DNA of 64,000 nt from Coptis chinensis (taxonomy: Eukaryota; Streptophyta; Magnoliopsida; Ranunculales; Ranunculaceae), in contig CM027381.1 in NCBI GenBank assembly GCA_015680905.1, positions 70,049,501-70,113,500 of the forward strand, given 5' to 3'. The notes under the pieces were generated by a model. That model ran no database searches. It saw only the letters and a program-made list of their open reading frames with translations, and was not told the origin of the DNA. Both the position numbers and the translations under genes were made by a program. This document shows positions 33,353-45,628 of the stretch, piece by piece. Each line of letters starts with the position of its first letter. Positions within the stretch are counted from its first letter, which is position 1.

Positions 33353-33488
33353 CATGTAGTATACTCCAATTAAGCCACTAGATGTAGCATACTACTATTA
33401 AACTACTAGATATAGCATACTACCATTAAACTACTGGATGTAGCATACTCCTATTAAACCACTATTTGTAGCATACTCTAATTAAATC
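33353..33488. repeat. 28-bp minisatellite, ~5 copies
   Basis: The unit GATGTAGCATACTACTATTA + AACTACTA starts at 33353 (variant), 33381, 33409, 33437 and 33465. The spacing is exactly 28 bp with a few substitutions per unit. Confidence 0.95.
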
Positions 33489-34411
33489 AATATATTGGAT
33501 TTAATAGGTTTTGCGAGCAATGGAAAAGTGATAGAGCTATATTGGAATAAGAGTCTTTTAGAGATGTACAAAACGTATTTATAAGTTTTAGATTTGGCTA
33601 TTTTATTTGAACATATGATCTCCCAACTACTATAGACATTATCACAAATAATGGCTAATTGTGGACTGTTCATTTTCATCATTTATAAACTATGTTATTC
33701 GCAAGTTACATTAAACTTTTTAATTATTTTTATTAGTTGTGACAATGTTTTAAATAGTTAGGAGATCATATATACAAAAACTTAGCCTAATCTAAAACTT
33801 CTAAATACCTTAACAATTGTGAGTTTGTTTACATGTTTTAACCGGTACAATAAATATTAACTTACACATACATGGTAATTTAATCAATTTGATGTACGTT
33901 TCCAATTAAAATTGTTATCGCTTCTTGCAGTTGCCTTGTTCAAATGATCGTCTTCACTTTGAAAATTTTCAACAAAACATTGCATAATTGTCAATAATGT
34001 ATGTTTTAATTATCTAATAAAATTCATATTTGTATAGTGTTAATGGTGATGCTAGGAGAATTGAAACATTATTGTACTGTCTTTAGTCGAAGAACTTGAA
34101 CAATTGTTGAGACGTTCTAGAAAGTGAAACTGTCGATGTAGGCAATGACATAACCTGAATATTGAAGGTGTACCACAATCACAAACTAAAACCATAACAC
34201 CAGTTTAGTGACACACTGCTTGGTTACTACTCACTCCATTCGCTGTTTTGGCTGTCATAATATAAACCCTGAAAATAATAACACTGATTTGATGTGTGCT
34301 TCTTGGCTACTACTATCCATATCACTATTGAAGTCAACAAAATACTCTCATGGGTACTCTTGAATACTTGGTAGGAATTTCACTGGCCTAAATAAATTGG
34401 CTAATCTACTA
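33489..34411. other. AT-rich non-coding region left of the Helitron
   Basis: No gene or clear repeat is seen on either strand. It ends in CTACTA, with the A (34411) forming the left half of the Helitron insertion site. Confidence 0.4.
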
Positions 34412-34449
34412 TCTATATACTAAAACGGAGACTTCTAATGGAGGATTTT

Positions 34450-34570
34450 CTCTCTCTTATGGGGCACTCCAATATGAGAGTTAGTTTTTCTCTCTCTCCT
34501 ACGTGGCACTCTAATATGAGAGTTAGTTTTGTTTCTCCCTCTTATGTGGCACTCTAATATGAAAGATAAT
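34450..34570 (+). repeat. Short tandem repeat at the Helitron 5' end
   Basis: Three units of GGCACTC(C/T)AATATGA, (GAGAG/AAGAT)... separated by CTCTCT-rich text, spacing about 50 bp, just inside the 5' end. Confidence 0.8.
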
Positions 34571-35039
34571 CTTTTCTAATAGCATACAATCCCACGTACA
34601 TGGAACCATTTTAGAGAGTTTGAGTGTATTTCTAATTCTTATATTTGGAGAGTTTGAGTGTATTTCCAATTCTTATATATTTGGTCAAATTAAAAAAATT
34701 GCTAAAAAATAGGTGATTTATAAAAGATAATTTCCTATTACGAATCAAACACTTTTAATGTGTTCTAATTCTTATATATTTGATCAAATAAATTTTTTTT
34801 TGCTAAAATATAGGTGATTTGTAGAAACTAATTCCCTATTACAAATCATACAATTTTAGTGTCTATGATAAAGCACCGACTTATTTCAAATATATCTTTA
34901 ACACGGCCTCAAAACATAGTTAAACACAATTATACAAAAAATAACATCACATAATATATAATATCAAATAAAAATAACGGCAAAGCAATAATGACTAATA
35001 TTTAAAAAAATACATAATACTGAATGAAACTAATGTCAA

Positions 35040-35915
35040 AAAGCAATTAATGGGGAACCGAAAATTGGATGCAAATGTATCAAACTAACCTCAAATAATA
35101 TTTAACGGGAAATCGGAAACTATATGCAAATGCAAGCATTAAACTAATCTTAAAAAAGTAATTAATAGAAAATTGGAATATGGATACAACTGCATTAAAC
35201 TAACCTCTAAGAATAATTCACGGAAAATCAAAATTTGGATGCAAATACATCAAACTAACATAAAATTATAATTGTCTGAAATCAGAAACTGGATGTAAAT
35301 GCATTGAGTTAACCCTCAAAGATTAAATTAACGAGAAATCGGAAACTAGATGCAAATTTATTGAACTAACCTCAAACAAAAATTAACGGGAACTTAGAAA
35401 CTAAATGTAAATGCAACTTTATTAAATAATAAACGAGAAATTGGAAACTGGATGCAAATGCAGTAAACTGATCTCATATAATAATTAATGGAAAATCAGA
35501 AACTAGATGCAAATGTATTAAACTAATCTCACAGAATAATGAACGGGAAATCAGAAACTGGATCCAAATGCAATGAACTAATCTCAAACACTAATTAACA
35601 AAATATTGAAAAATAGATGAAACTGCACTGAACTAACCTAAATGAATAATTAACGGGAAATTATAAATTTGATGTAACTGTATTGAGCTAACCTCAAAAA
35701 ATGATTAACGGGAAATTATAAATTTGATGTAACTGTATTGAACTAACCTCAAAAAATGATTAATGGGAAATCGGAAACTTGATGCAAATGCATTGAACTA
35801 ACCTCAAAGAACAATTAACATAAAATCGAAATTAGATGCAACTGCATTAAACTAACCTCAAAGAATAATTAATAGAAAAGCAGAAACTTGATGTAAATGA
35901 ATTGAACTAATAACC
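35040..35915 (+). repeat. ~56-bp tandem array within the Helitron, ~16 copies
   Basis: Units contain AATTAACGGGAAATCGGAAA, CT.GATGCAAATGCATT and GAACTAACCTCAAA. Successive 'GATGCAAATG' motifs lie about 54-57 bp apart from 35068 to about 35900. Copies are diverged, except two near-identical neighbours around 35650-35760. Confidence 0.93.
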
Positions 35916-36704
35916 CTAAAACATATTTGTATTATATGTATGGGGAATAAATGTCTCGAAAAATATAGTTTTGCATTTTAAGTAGTGTTTATCATAATTC
36001 TTTTATAGTGATTGGGAATGCATTGCTATTCAAGTAGCTTCAATATTATCTTTGCCACATTGGGCATTCTCACAAAACTTTAATCAAACATCTATTGTTA
36101 AACCTAACAATAAAAAGAAGTCGATGGGTTTTGTCAAGGTTTAATATGATGTGTCCTTTTTATAGAGAGTGGTGCAAGAAATTTAAATGGGTAATTAATA
36201 TAATTTTCTTATCTCATAGCTATGCATAGTTGGTAATATTTTTCAGAATAATTTAATATAATGACACATGTTTGTAGGACACGTTCATGTGATAAATCTT
36301 CGGAATCTTTTCAAGTGGGACTAGTGTATTCTTTGAGGATATGGAAACAATCAATCTGTTTTAGTGATTTGTACACACTAGTATGTAAGGCGAGCGGTGA
36401 TGATTTACCGCTAAATCACCATAAATCTAATAAAACTATTATATAAGCTAAATCGAGTTTAATATGATTCCATTTGAAAATTATGGATTAATATCCTAAA
36501 CCACAAAGTGAAGAGGCTATCTCAATTTGATCTATTAGTTTCCAAGTACTTATGCACCATAATCGCTGCTAATTAAAGTATTTCAGTTTATTTTCAATAA
36601 AAATAAATTATGATAGCAAAACTTGTGTGAGACATTTTGTAAAGCCTTTTCAGCACACAAAATATTTAATATATCCCGGGCGTACGCCCGGGTTCAAAAT
36701 CTAG

Positions 36705-38379
36705 TTAAACCCTATAATTAAACCGCTAGAGCACAACTATCGTTGAAAATTGTTAAGAAAATGAAATATTACCTAAAATATTCATAAAATCAATCAATCT
36801 GCACAGTTTATGTGAATTACAAGACAGTATCTAAGTAAGGACTCTTATGTGAAACCTTAAATTATCCATTGAACACAGATATTATTTCCTTAATAGTTGC
36901 AACTTCCTAAGCACAATCGTACGACCGTTATTAAATATGAGTTTTGTATCCTCTATAAACTCTGATTGCTTGATCCCATTTTGAATCCCCAGATTTTAGA
37001 GTCCTAAATTTTTTGTATACATATCTCCGGACATTAAATTAGATCTAATTAAGCCACAAGTTACGTTTGGAAGTTTCAATGGAGGACCACTACTTAACAC
37101 TGATATTACTCAGGATCAGTCTTCTCGATTGATGTTCTAGATGAACTATCTGATGAATCTATTAGAATACATTTTAGTTATTTTAATTAGCTCCTATGCT
37201 TAAGAATACACTCATATGGCAGTTCTAATTGTTTTGCTTGGGTTATTTCCCTTTTAGAAAATGATATCGGTTTCGCAGACAAATAAATTGTGCTTGCCTT
37301 AGAGAATATCTAAGCCCTCGACTCCCGGAGGCCCCACCTCCGATATTAACTTACTTATGGACATCATAAAGTCCCAGAAAATAGGGACAAACAGATTTGG
37401 CGAAGGGGATGACACGGATGTACAATCTGAGTCAACTGTGTTAGGGAACGTAATCTTCCTGCTGAGGCATCGCAAAACAAGTATACGACAATCTATAGCT
37501 GACGTTTGTAATCCGAAAACAGCCAAGTGAATATCCCTTTAAGATATGATAACAGTAAATAGGACTATTATAACCTAGTTCGGATTCAGTAAATATTTGC
37601 TCCCATATTTGCTAAGTTTACATGTGAAATCACCAAACTGTCCTCAAGTCTAATCCATGCAATTAATGGAAAAGCTTGCCAACTCTCATGTACGGAGCTA
37701 ATAAGAATGACCCTAATAAGAATCTTTGCCCAACACTAATTTCGAAGCAATTTTGATCTCTTCCCAATAAAACACTGTGTGAAATTTCCTAGATATTTTT
37801 ATTTTTTACCCTTTTTTCTTCTTTAGCTTCATGCTAGAAACAAATTTCCACACCAAATTTTGAAGCTGTACGTCATTGCCCAATTACAGAAAAAGGTATG
37901 TAAACCTTGTAAACATTACCCTAATTATTATACTCTTTTCAACTAACTATGGGCTAATGTTTGTGTTGGTGTCTGTCTGGAAGTTGATGCTACCACCCTC
38001 CATTTGTGTTAAAAATTGCATCTTTAATTTGATGTAAAAGCTCACCACTTTAAACATAGAACATCAAATAAGGAAACATAGAACATCAAATAAGGAAACA
38101 AGGACAATAAATATCGGTTGTACAATAAATGTTAAATGTTGAATCATCATACAACCCAAGCAGGACATTAAATGTGCGTATAGTGGTTGTTGATACAATA
38201 AAGTTGGATTCTTGATACTGTTGAATGAAAGAAAACTTGAATGTTTTTAGTGTATATATTTGGCGGCTATATTTGGACTCATTGACACTGAAATTCGAAA
38301 AAATAAGTCGATATTATATCGGAACCCATATTATATTGTCTGAGAAGAGTATAATTAAAATGAAAAACTAACATTTATA
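36705..38379. other. Non-coding region between Helitron and MULE transposase
   Basis: No convincing gene. A GC-richer block at 37300-37520 gives a short minus-strand frame with no recognisable product. A 22-bp phrase near 38058 (acatagaacatcaaataagg) is directly repeated. This stretch probably contains the 5' end of the MULE. Confidence 0.4.
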
Positions 38380-41300
38380 ATGTCTTGTGCAGGATATATA
38401 ATGTCTTACTATGACAAGCAGAATTATGTTGAAGTTGAACCCGTAGAGTTCGATATCGAGCGAATACCACTTCAGTACTGGCCGATTATTCCTGAGTTAC
38501 ATGAAGGTACAATTATTGTAATGGGGTTGGAAACCCAACATATTCCTCTCGAACTTAACGATCCATCTGATGGGGATGACAGTGTATATATACCAGAGCT
38601 ACCTTTAGCGGAAGTTAGTAACCAATTCGTAAGTCTTCCTGAAGTCATTAGGATTGCCGAAGAACAACTTCCAAACTCACATAACTAGAGGGAAGCTGAT
38701 TACCCCCATTACAGATGACCTAGGAGATGGTGAGGTTGGTCATGAATTAGTGTTGGATGATTCCGATAATGATGCAAGTGATGGACATGTTGTCTTAAAC
38801 AATGATTTAGATAGTGGTGGAACTGATGAGGAAAAGCCTGAAGTTGATGATCAAAGTGGGGGAAGCGATGACCAAGGGTGTGAAGTTGAACAGCAAGGTG
38901 GTGGACGGGGATCGGTTACTAATCTTGCAGGACTTGGGGGGAGAGGTGAAAGTGTTGATGGGTTAAGAGGAGGCGATGGACGGACGCCAATGCTTTGAGA
39001 TCAGGGGACATGTGCCACATTTAGCGGTGGTGTGTCATACAGACACATGGTCGGAACACCCCACATTGGCCAAGGAATTTGCCCATTTGGTCCTTATGTC
39101 AGGAATGTAGCACCGAACAGAGAACAATTTGGTGTGGGCGCCCAACACGGTGTGCAATTGGTTGGAAGAACAACACTAGGAGGTGAACAGGGTTTGAGAA
39201 CATACCCACTCCATGGAGGAATGCAGGGATACGGTGGTGTTAACTGGGAACATGGCAGTACAAGCCAAGGTACTACAGACCAAGCGGGTAATGATGTAAG
39301 AAAGATAAATGCTAGCAGAGATCAATTTGTTGGCAGAGAAGGTTGTGGTGTCAATGTTATCGGAACAATAGAAACGACTGCTCATAGTGAGGGCATTCCG
39401 ATTCCCATGAATGTCGGAAGAAAGCATGGTCGTAGCAGCGAGAGTACTGGTGTCAAATGTGGTCCCACTGATGGTGCAGGAGAAGGGATACCGACAATGG
39501 GTAAGAGGCAGCGGGGGCCAAGGTATAAAAAAAATGTAGTTGAGGAAGGTCGTGTGGAGTACACTGGTTAAACAGAATTGGAAGAGAACATTCCACTTTC
39601 CATGGGCATGAAATTCCCCAAACGGGATTTTTTTGTGCTCCACATGAAGAACTACGCGATTTAGAATAACTTTGAATTGCTGAAGGTGAAAAAGGATTGG
39701 GAGAGGATCTAATATGGATGCAAAGGTTCTGATTTGAGTAACCTTGGGCTAGGGGTGGGCAATGGGCCGGGTCGGGCTAGCCCGGCCCTAAACATTTAAA
39801 GCCTTTCAGATATATTAGGGTCGGGCCCGCCCTAAAGTCGAGATAGGGCCGGGTCACAAGTCTAAATCTCAAGCCCTGACCCTGACCCTAGCCCTCTTTA
39901 AGGGCTTTAGGGTCGGGTTTTAGGGCCGGGCTTTAGGGCCGGGCCTATATATTTTCTTTTTTTTTACTACATCAGTTTTAAAACTCATTTATATTACAAA
40001 AATGTACAATAATCTACAAACTCAAAATCCAACCAATCTAGTAATAATCATGTATAAGTCCAAAAATTTAAAATGCACATCCGCAATCTAATGAACTGAA
40101 GTACATCGAGAGTTCGAAATTCGTTATTCCTTGTACTCAAACCTCACTAAAATTATATTTAACATTGAAATACATAGACAAATAATTATATTATCATTTT
40201 AAAGGAAGAAGTAATAGATATAAAGAAGAAACATAATAGTTTTGGTTAAGGGTCATGGAAGTTGTTAAACTATTTGTAATATCATAAATTATTTCTATAA
40301 TAGATTCAAACAAATATAATATTACCTTTCTTCTAATTTAAAAGTGATTCAAGCTTTGTATATGGAAATGAAAATATTGGCTTTTGAACAAGTGATGGAG
40401 AAAGGTTTGAGATTATAAATGTCATTTTTCTGACAAAGGGTGTTTTTTGTTTTCTATGTTACAAATGTCTGCTCTGTATTTTGCTTTAATGGTGTGGAAG
40501 GAAACCTTTAGTTTTAGACTTGGCTTGGATGTGAATAAAAATATAATTTATAAGAAATAAGTGAGAAAAGAAATTGAGAATAATAAGTTATGGACTTTGA
40601 CTTGATGATCAAAGGAATAAAGTCTTATTTTTATTAGGCTAGTGCTCATTGTTCTTCATGGCTGCTAAGTTGACAAGTTTTTGTTATATAAAACAAGTTA
40701 TTGGAAGTACCCTTGGGTGTAAGTGATAAATTACAAAGGACAATGTTATTTTAATTGAAAATATTTAACAAAGAGTTGGACAATTATGGTATGTGTATTT
40801 ATAGTGAAAGTATGAAACAGGGCCGGTTAGGGCTTGGTTAGGGTCGGGCCTATGTTTTAGAATCTTAGCCCTAGCCCTGCCCTAGAAAGCATTAGGGCCG
40901 GGCCGGCCCGGCCCTAAACTCTGTGAGGGCTTTAGTTGTGAGGGCTTTATAGAGCTTAGGGTCGGGTCGGTCAGGGCCGGGTTAGGGTCGTTAGGGCCAA
41001 ATTCCCACCCCTACCTTGGGCCAGGTTGTCCATTTCATATATACTGCAACACGACTAAATGATCTTATGATTGGACTATTAAGACACTAATTGACGGTCA
41101 CAAATGCAGTCACCATAGGGCGGGATTGTATAATTGCGAGGCAAACAGTGACTATGTAACCATGATTTGTAGAGGGATGTTGCAAGAGGACAAAACTATA
41201 AATGCAAGCAAGGTGAAGGCCATTGTTAAACACTGGAAACACGTTAACATATCATACAAAGTTGCGTGGAGGGGAAGGGAAAAGGCACTGGCACAGGTGA

Positions 41301-42936
41301 ACGGAATAACCCAATAACCCATAACATTTAGCTCTACCACAACAATTTAATTGTGTTAGCCATTATAATGATTACAAGTACGTGCATATACTCTATCTTT
41401 GTATCCTGAATAAATAGTATTGTATAAGACAAGGTGATATATGTGACCTACAGTACATATATAGGTAATACCCATACCTACATATACTCTGCTGGGGCAT
41501 CATAAATGCCTTAAGCGAGATAAGACAAGGTGATATATGTATATGACATTATAACGAGTAACCACATATATGTGCAGATCCATGGGAGTTATGGTCAGTC
41601 ATACCAGCTACTATTAAGTTATTCTAGCGAGCTGAAGAAAGTTGATCCAAGTTCTTACACTGAGATAAAAAGAGAAGGACGTACCGATAGGTTTAAGTCT
41701 TACTTTTAGGCTTACGGGATTACAATTAGGAGCTTCCGTAACACATGCAGACCTTTGATAGAGCTTGACGGCACACAACTGAAAGGTAGATCAAGAGGTT
41801 ACCTTCTATCTTCCATTGCATTAGATGCAGAAGGTCATGTATTTCCCATTGCCTTTGGTGTTGTTAGTGCAGAGGACAATGAAAATTGGGAGTGGTTTCT
41901 CCGTTGTCTTGGGGACCACGTCGTCGGTTATGACCGGCCGCTTATCCTCATGATTGATAGGTACCAGTGTCTGATCTCCAAGGTCCCCATGGTGTTTCTG
42001 AGAGCAAGACATGTGTTCTGCATGAACCACGTGTGCTAGAACTTGAAAAGAGCACCACAACATGTGTTTGAGAAAGTGAAAATGGCAGCTTCTTCCCTTC
42101 AGCGATGGCATTTCAAGGCAGTGATAAGAGATATCCTAAAAATTAGTCCCACAGTGCACACTTTGTTTTCGGATATTCCGGTAGAGAAGTGGGCTTGTTC
42201 AACATCAGATGTTAAGAGGTATGGTATCATTTACACCAACCACGTCGAGAGTTGGAACAAAATGATTAAGGAAGCGTGGTTGTGGCCCGTACAAGCTATG
42301 GTGGAGGAAATCAGGCAAAATTTGACTGTACATTTCTGCAAGTATAGAGATATTGAGAGTGAGTAGGATCTGAGGGGTCAGCTGCTAGTACCTTATGCAA
42401 CTGAGACATTGGCGTATAACATGAAGAAGTCGAGGGAAATGTACGAGCTGCGGTCTTCAACGACATGTTTTATGATTATGACCAAGCAGGGGGGTAGCCA
42501 CTTCGTGAATCTGGAGAGCGGAGATTGTACGTGTATGTGGTTCCAACACTTGGGTATACCGTGTCCCCACGCATGCTTGGCCATTAGCGTTGCTGGCCTA
42601 CGCCACATTTCATATGTTGATGAGTATTACACAACAAAGAACTGGTTACGTACATATTAGGAGGTTTGGATTGGTATTCCCAGCCAGGAACAGTGGGAAA
42701 TAAATGAAGAGGATGACCGCATTCTTTTGCCTGAACTGAGGCGCAGACCAGGTCGTCCCCCAATGGAGAAAATCAGGATCCCACCACCGCGAAAGGGTCC
42801 AAAACAGAGGAGGTGTTGCACGCTATGCAACCAACATGGCCACAACAGAAGCATTTGCAAGTACTTTGTTGATGACAAGGGGGCTAGTAAACGTCCTGCG
42901 AACCAGGAGATTGTTGACAAACGATTCAATATTTGA
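38380..42936 (+). pseudogene. MuDR-type MULE transposase, nine in-frame stops, interrupted by a hAT element
   Basis: Order: N-terminal acidic region (38380-38998, one frameshift near 38670), Gly-rich linker (39032-39571), MuDR N-terminal domain (FVLHMKNYAI, NNFELLKVKKDW, then CPFHIYCNTTK after the hAT), transposase core, SWIM zinc finger (CTCMWFQHLGIPCPHACLAI, 42529-42588) and zinc knuckle (CTLCNQHGHNRSICK, 42818-42862). The core keeps the DDE set: D in ELDGTQLKG, D in LMIDRYQ, E in TNHVESWNKMIK. An intron fits at 41297-41577, phase 0 on both sides. From 38654 on, the frame is continuous apart from stops at 38996, 39569, 39662, 39710, 41060, 41707, 42037, 42364 and 42658; the last four are all TAG. 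Not functional as it stands. Confidence 0.93.
39750..41013. mobile_element. Non-autonomous hAT element, 1264 bp, perfect 8-bp target duplication
   Basis: The ends are TAGGGGTGGGCAATGG on the left and TTCCCACCCCTA on the right. Both sides carry CCTTGGGC (39742-39749 and 41014-41021), an exact 8-bp duplication as made by hAT transposases. Subterminal regions are dense in GGGCCGGG/CCCGGCCC/AGGGTCGGG motifs; the centre is AT-rich and non-coding. It lies inside the transposase coding sequence; taking it out with one target copy restores a continuous frame. The target duplication is unmutated, so the insertion is young compared with the host element's decay or was preserved by chance. Confidence 0.96.
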
Positions 42937-44020
42937 GTTTCGAGTAGTGCAGACTATATTTTGGGTTTCACTATTTCTATTGTCATGCAAAAAATCAGCC
43001 AAAATTGAACGGCATCATTGTGTTTGTTTTGATTATGGCTACAACATGATCTAGAAACTTATTTTGAAGGCATTATCACATAGCAAAAAATGATATCCAG
43101 GAAGCAGCGTTATGTTGTCTTACACCTACGTGTTGGTGTCGCCTTATGCACACTTTTAATTACTGTGATTGTACATGTTTACTAAAAGTTACAACCCAAG
43201 TTACAAGGGTGGAGTTACAAGTTGGGAAATTCAACGAGTTAACCACAACCTCCTCACCTCCTTCTGACGTTACTTGCAAATGGCCCCACCTAATTTATTG
43301 AATTTTGAACAGTTTTCCCTAACCCAAAATCCCCAAGGGATTCGAATCCCCAATTGGATGCAATGCCGCATTCTTCCTCCTATTCCCTGACAAACCGAAA
43401 CTAATCATGAATTATGATAGAAGGTTGGTTGGTTGAGGAAGTTTCAGACCCCAAACTGGAGCAAAGTGTGGTTGTTTTTGTGATGGGTTTGTCCATCAAG
43501 AAGGGACTCTAACTCAACGAATCGACTAACTGCAGTACGAGATAGAAATGAAGTGCTTTTCGGTTTAAGGAAGTGGAAGTGGTGAACAATTTCAGAGGAC
43601 AACAAATTGACGAAGAGGAAACGTTCATTGGTTCAGACTAACTACAAATGTTTGGGTTTTCAGACAAAGTTGCAATCTTTTGTGTTGTTTGTCCTATGTG
43701 GTGTACTGGTTGTGCCTCTAATGCAAGTTAGCTACCTTATCCATATCTGTTTGACTATATTATCTTGGGATGTGGGATCATAAAGTTGAATTGTGCTCCT
43801 AAAGATTCAGACCATTCTTTCGCGGTAAGTGTTGGTGGTGTCATTCAGAATTTTGCATGACACACCGTACAATTACATGATATATACGACACTGTCTTTC
43901 TCTACTCAAGTAGAAGTTTGTCTCATAGTTTGAACAGAAGCAGAAATTTAGGTTTGATAACACAACGGAAATGTCAATTACTTCCGAGTATCTCTTCCAC
44001 CAAATCTTCCACCAAATCGG
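42937..44020. other. Non-coding part of the MULE locus
   Basis: Follows the transposase stop at 42936 and contains its likely 3' UTR. No gene is seen. A CCCCAAGGGATTCGAATCCCC near 43330 contains a GGGATTCGAATCCC palindrome reminiscent of a tRNA T-arm, but no tRNA cloverleaf surrounds it. Confidence 0.4.
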
Positions 44021-44302
44021 ATGGTGCAAACTTTAGAAGAAATATTGTTGTCCATCACTAAGTTGAAGAAGGAAATGAGTTTGGAAGGCAGGATGGAGTT
44101 AGATATTCTCTATGGCAAGCTGGATATATTTGTCTGTGAATACGATATGATGCTAAAAAGAACAAAGGTGGCGGCTGAGGTGGCCCTTGCACAACAACGC
44201 CAAAGAATAAGGCGGGTGGTTTTGTGCTCTCGTAAGCGGAAGCGCAAATTAAAACAGCTAAAAAATGCTACTATATTCATCAGAGGGCACTTCATCAGAT
44301 AG
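44021..44302 (+). CDS. Small coiled-coil-like ORF, 93 aa, unknown
   Basis: An open frame MVQTLEEILLSITKLKKEMS..., Leu/Lys/Glu-rich, with a basic cluster CSRKRKRKLKQLKN near the C-terminus. The pattern suggests a short coiled coil with a nuclear signal. The DNA after it (ATTCATTTTAGTTGTGG...) is similar to that after the small ORF at 49645-49914, so both may be relics of one element-encoded gene. No family is recognised. Confidence 0.3.
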   Translation: MVQTLEEILLSITKLKKEMSLEGRMELDILYGKLDIFVCEYDMMLKRTKVAAEVALAQQRQRIRRVVLCSRKRKRKLKQLKNATIFIRGHFIR

Positions 44303-45628
44303 TTCGTCATGAAAATGTGTAACATGGCTCGGTGCTATTAGGAAGAAAAGAAGGAAAAGAATTCATTTTAGTTGTGGGGTTCTGTTGCTTGTTTGTTTAA
44401 TGTTAGGATATTTGTAGATGTGATGGTTACTATCGTTATTATCTTACTAGTTTATGCAAGTGCTAATGTTTTGGGTCCGTAATGTCTTCCCTAATGTTTT
44501 CCATAATGTAAAGGGTCCGTAATGTAAATGAGTGCTTCGGAATGTATGCATGTGTTTAGGGTTGAATGCTGTGGTATAATCTTTAATTTCTCTGTAGGAG
44601 TCCATTTCATTCATCAACAAGCACTAGGCATTGAATGTTACTATTGTAGTCTAATGTAGCAAACAGGGAATCTCACCACTCCACAACATGCATTGCAATC
44701 TAGTAACACTTTATGACTACTTCTATATGATGTTGTAAGGAAAGTATCCATTACAAATAAGAGACGCCACAGTACAAAAACGAAATGAAAACCCACAGAA
44801 GCAAGACCGGAGACACACTATGAAGAGACGGCAAGTGATTCCCATTCTGCCCAAGTTTTCCTCCAATCAAATGAGGGTTCTCTGTGGAGCAATTGGTAGC
44901 GGCATCTCCCTGTCAGACATAATTATAATAACGGACCTTGTAAGAATATCTTGTGTGCCTAGTGTTGGGATTTCTTTGTCTGATATTATCAGCCTTGGTA
45001 CCTAAATTGAACTGCATGATGTTCCTATCACTATTAAAAACAGCAATGTCTCTGGAAATTAAATGAACAAAGTTTGGAGAGGGTATAATAATGCATAAAT
45101 GATAGATGCGAAAGTTATGAGTATTTTTAAGCCCATTACTCGTTGTCAAGCAACCAAGATATGCTATTTAAGGCATACTCGGCTAGAAACAAATGTTTAT
45201 TGGGTCTGATGTTTATTCACAACACTTGCCCATTGACAGCATAGTTTGTTGGACTTGTGATGAAAGGATAGTGGAGCAAGAGTAAGAATGTTTCTCACCG
45301 TTAGTGTTAGAAGGTACTTATTATTCTTGTGCTCTCCTTCCAAAGAAGAGGCTTCCATTGTAGAGTTATTGGTTTAAGGATGTCATGTCATAAGTTCCTA
45401 GTCCATGTCTTTTGTTTATAATATGTATGGTAGATCATGATATATGTAACTACTTCGAAATGCTTTTGATGTCTAAAAGGGATAATAAGTTGTCTTAAAC
45501 AAGATAATTATTAAAGGCAAAGTAGAAGTAACTGATGACAGTCCAGTACAATGGAATTATTTTGTCCATCCCTGACAGTACATTAGCCAATGGCTGTTGC
45601 TAAAATTCGCGCATGGTGAACACACATT
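44303..45628. other. Non-coding region
   Basis: No gene is seen. AATGTCTTCC, AATGTTTTCC and GTAATGTAAA phrases around 44460-44560 are degenerate short repeats. The region from 45600 leads into the C-terminus of an inverted Ulp1-type gene. Confidence 0.4.

Larger units (their letters stand above)
34412..36704 (+). mobile_element. Non-autonomous Helitron, 2.3 kb
   Basis: The 5' end is TCTATATACTAAAACGGAG, a typical plant Helitron start, preceded by A. The 3' end is a perfect 18-bp palindrome CCCGGGCGTACGCCCGGG (36675-36692), a 7-nt spacer, then AATCTAG and T, matching the hairpin plus CTRR|T rule. Insertion between A and T fits Helitron transposition. There is no Rep/helicase, so it is non-autonomous. 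The interior is AT-rich and dominated by a ~56-bp repeat array. Confidence 0.88.

Noticed and set aside
39176-39643. Minus-strand 155-codon frame opposite the transposase linker
   Set aside because: The plus strand carries the collinear MULE transposase with recognisable domains; the minus frame has no motif.
43325-43350. GGGATTCGAATCCC palindrome as part of a tRNA gene
   Set aside because: It resembles a T-arm, but no acceptor stem, D-arm or anticodon arm could be placed at the correct distances on either strand.
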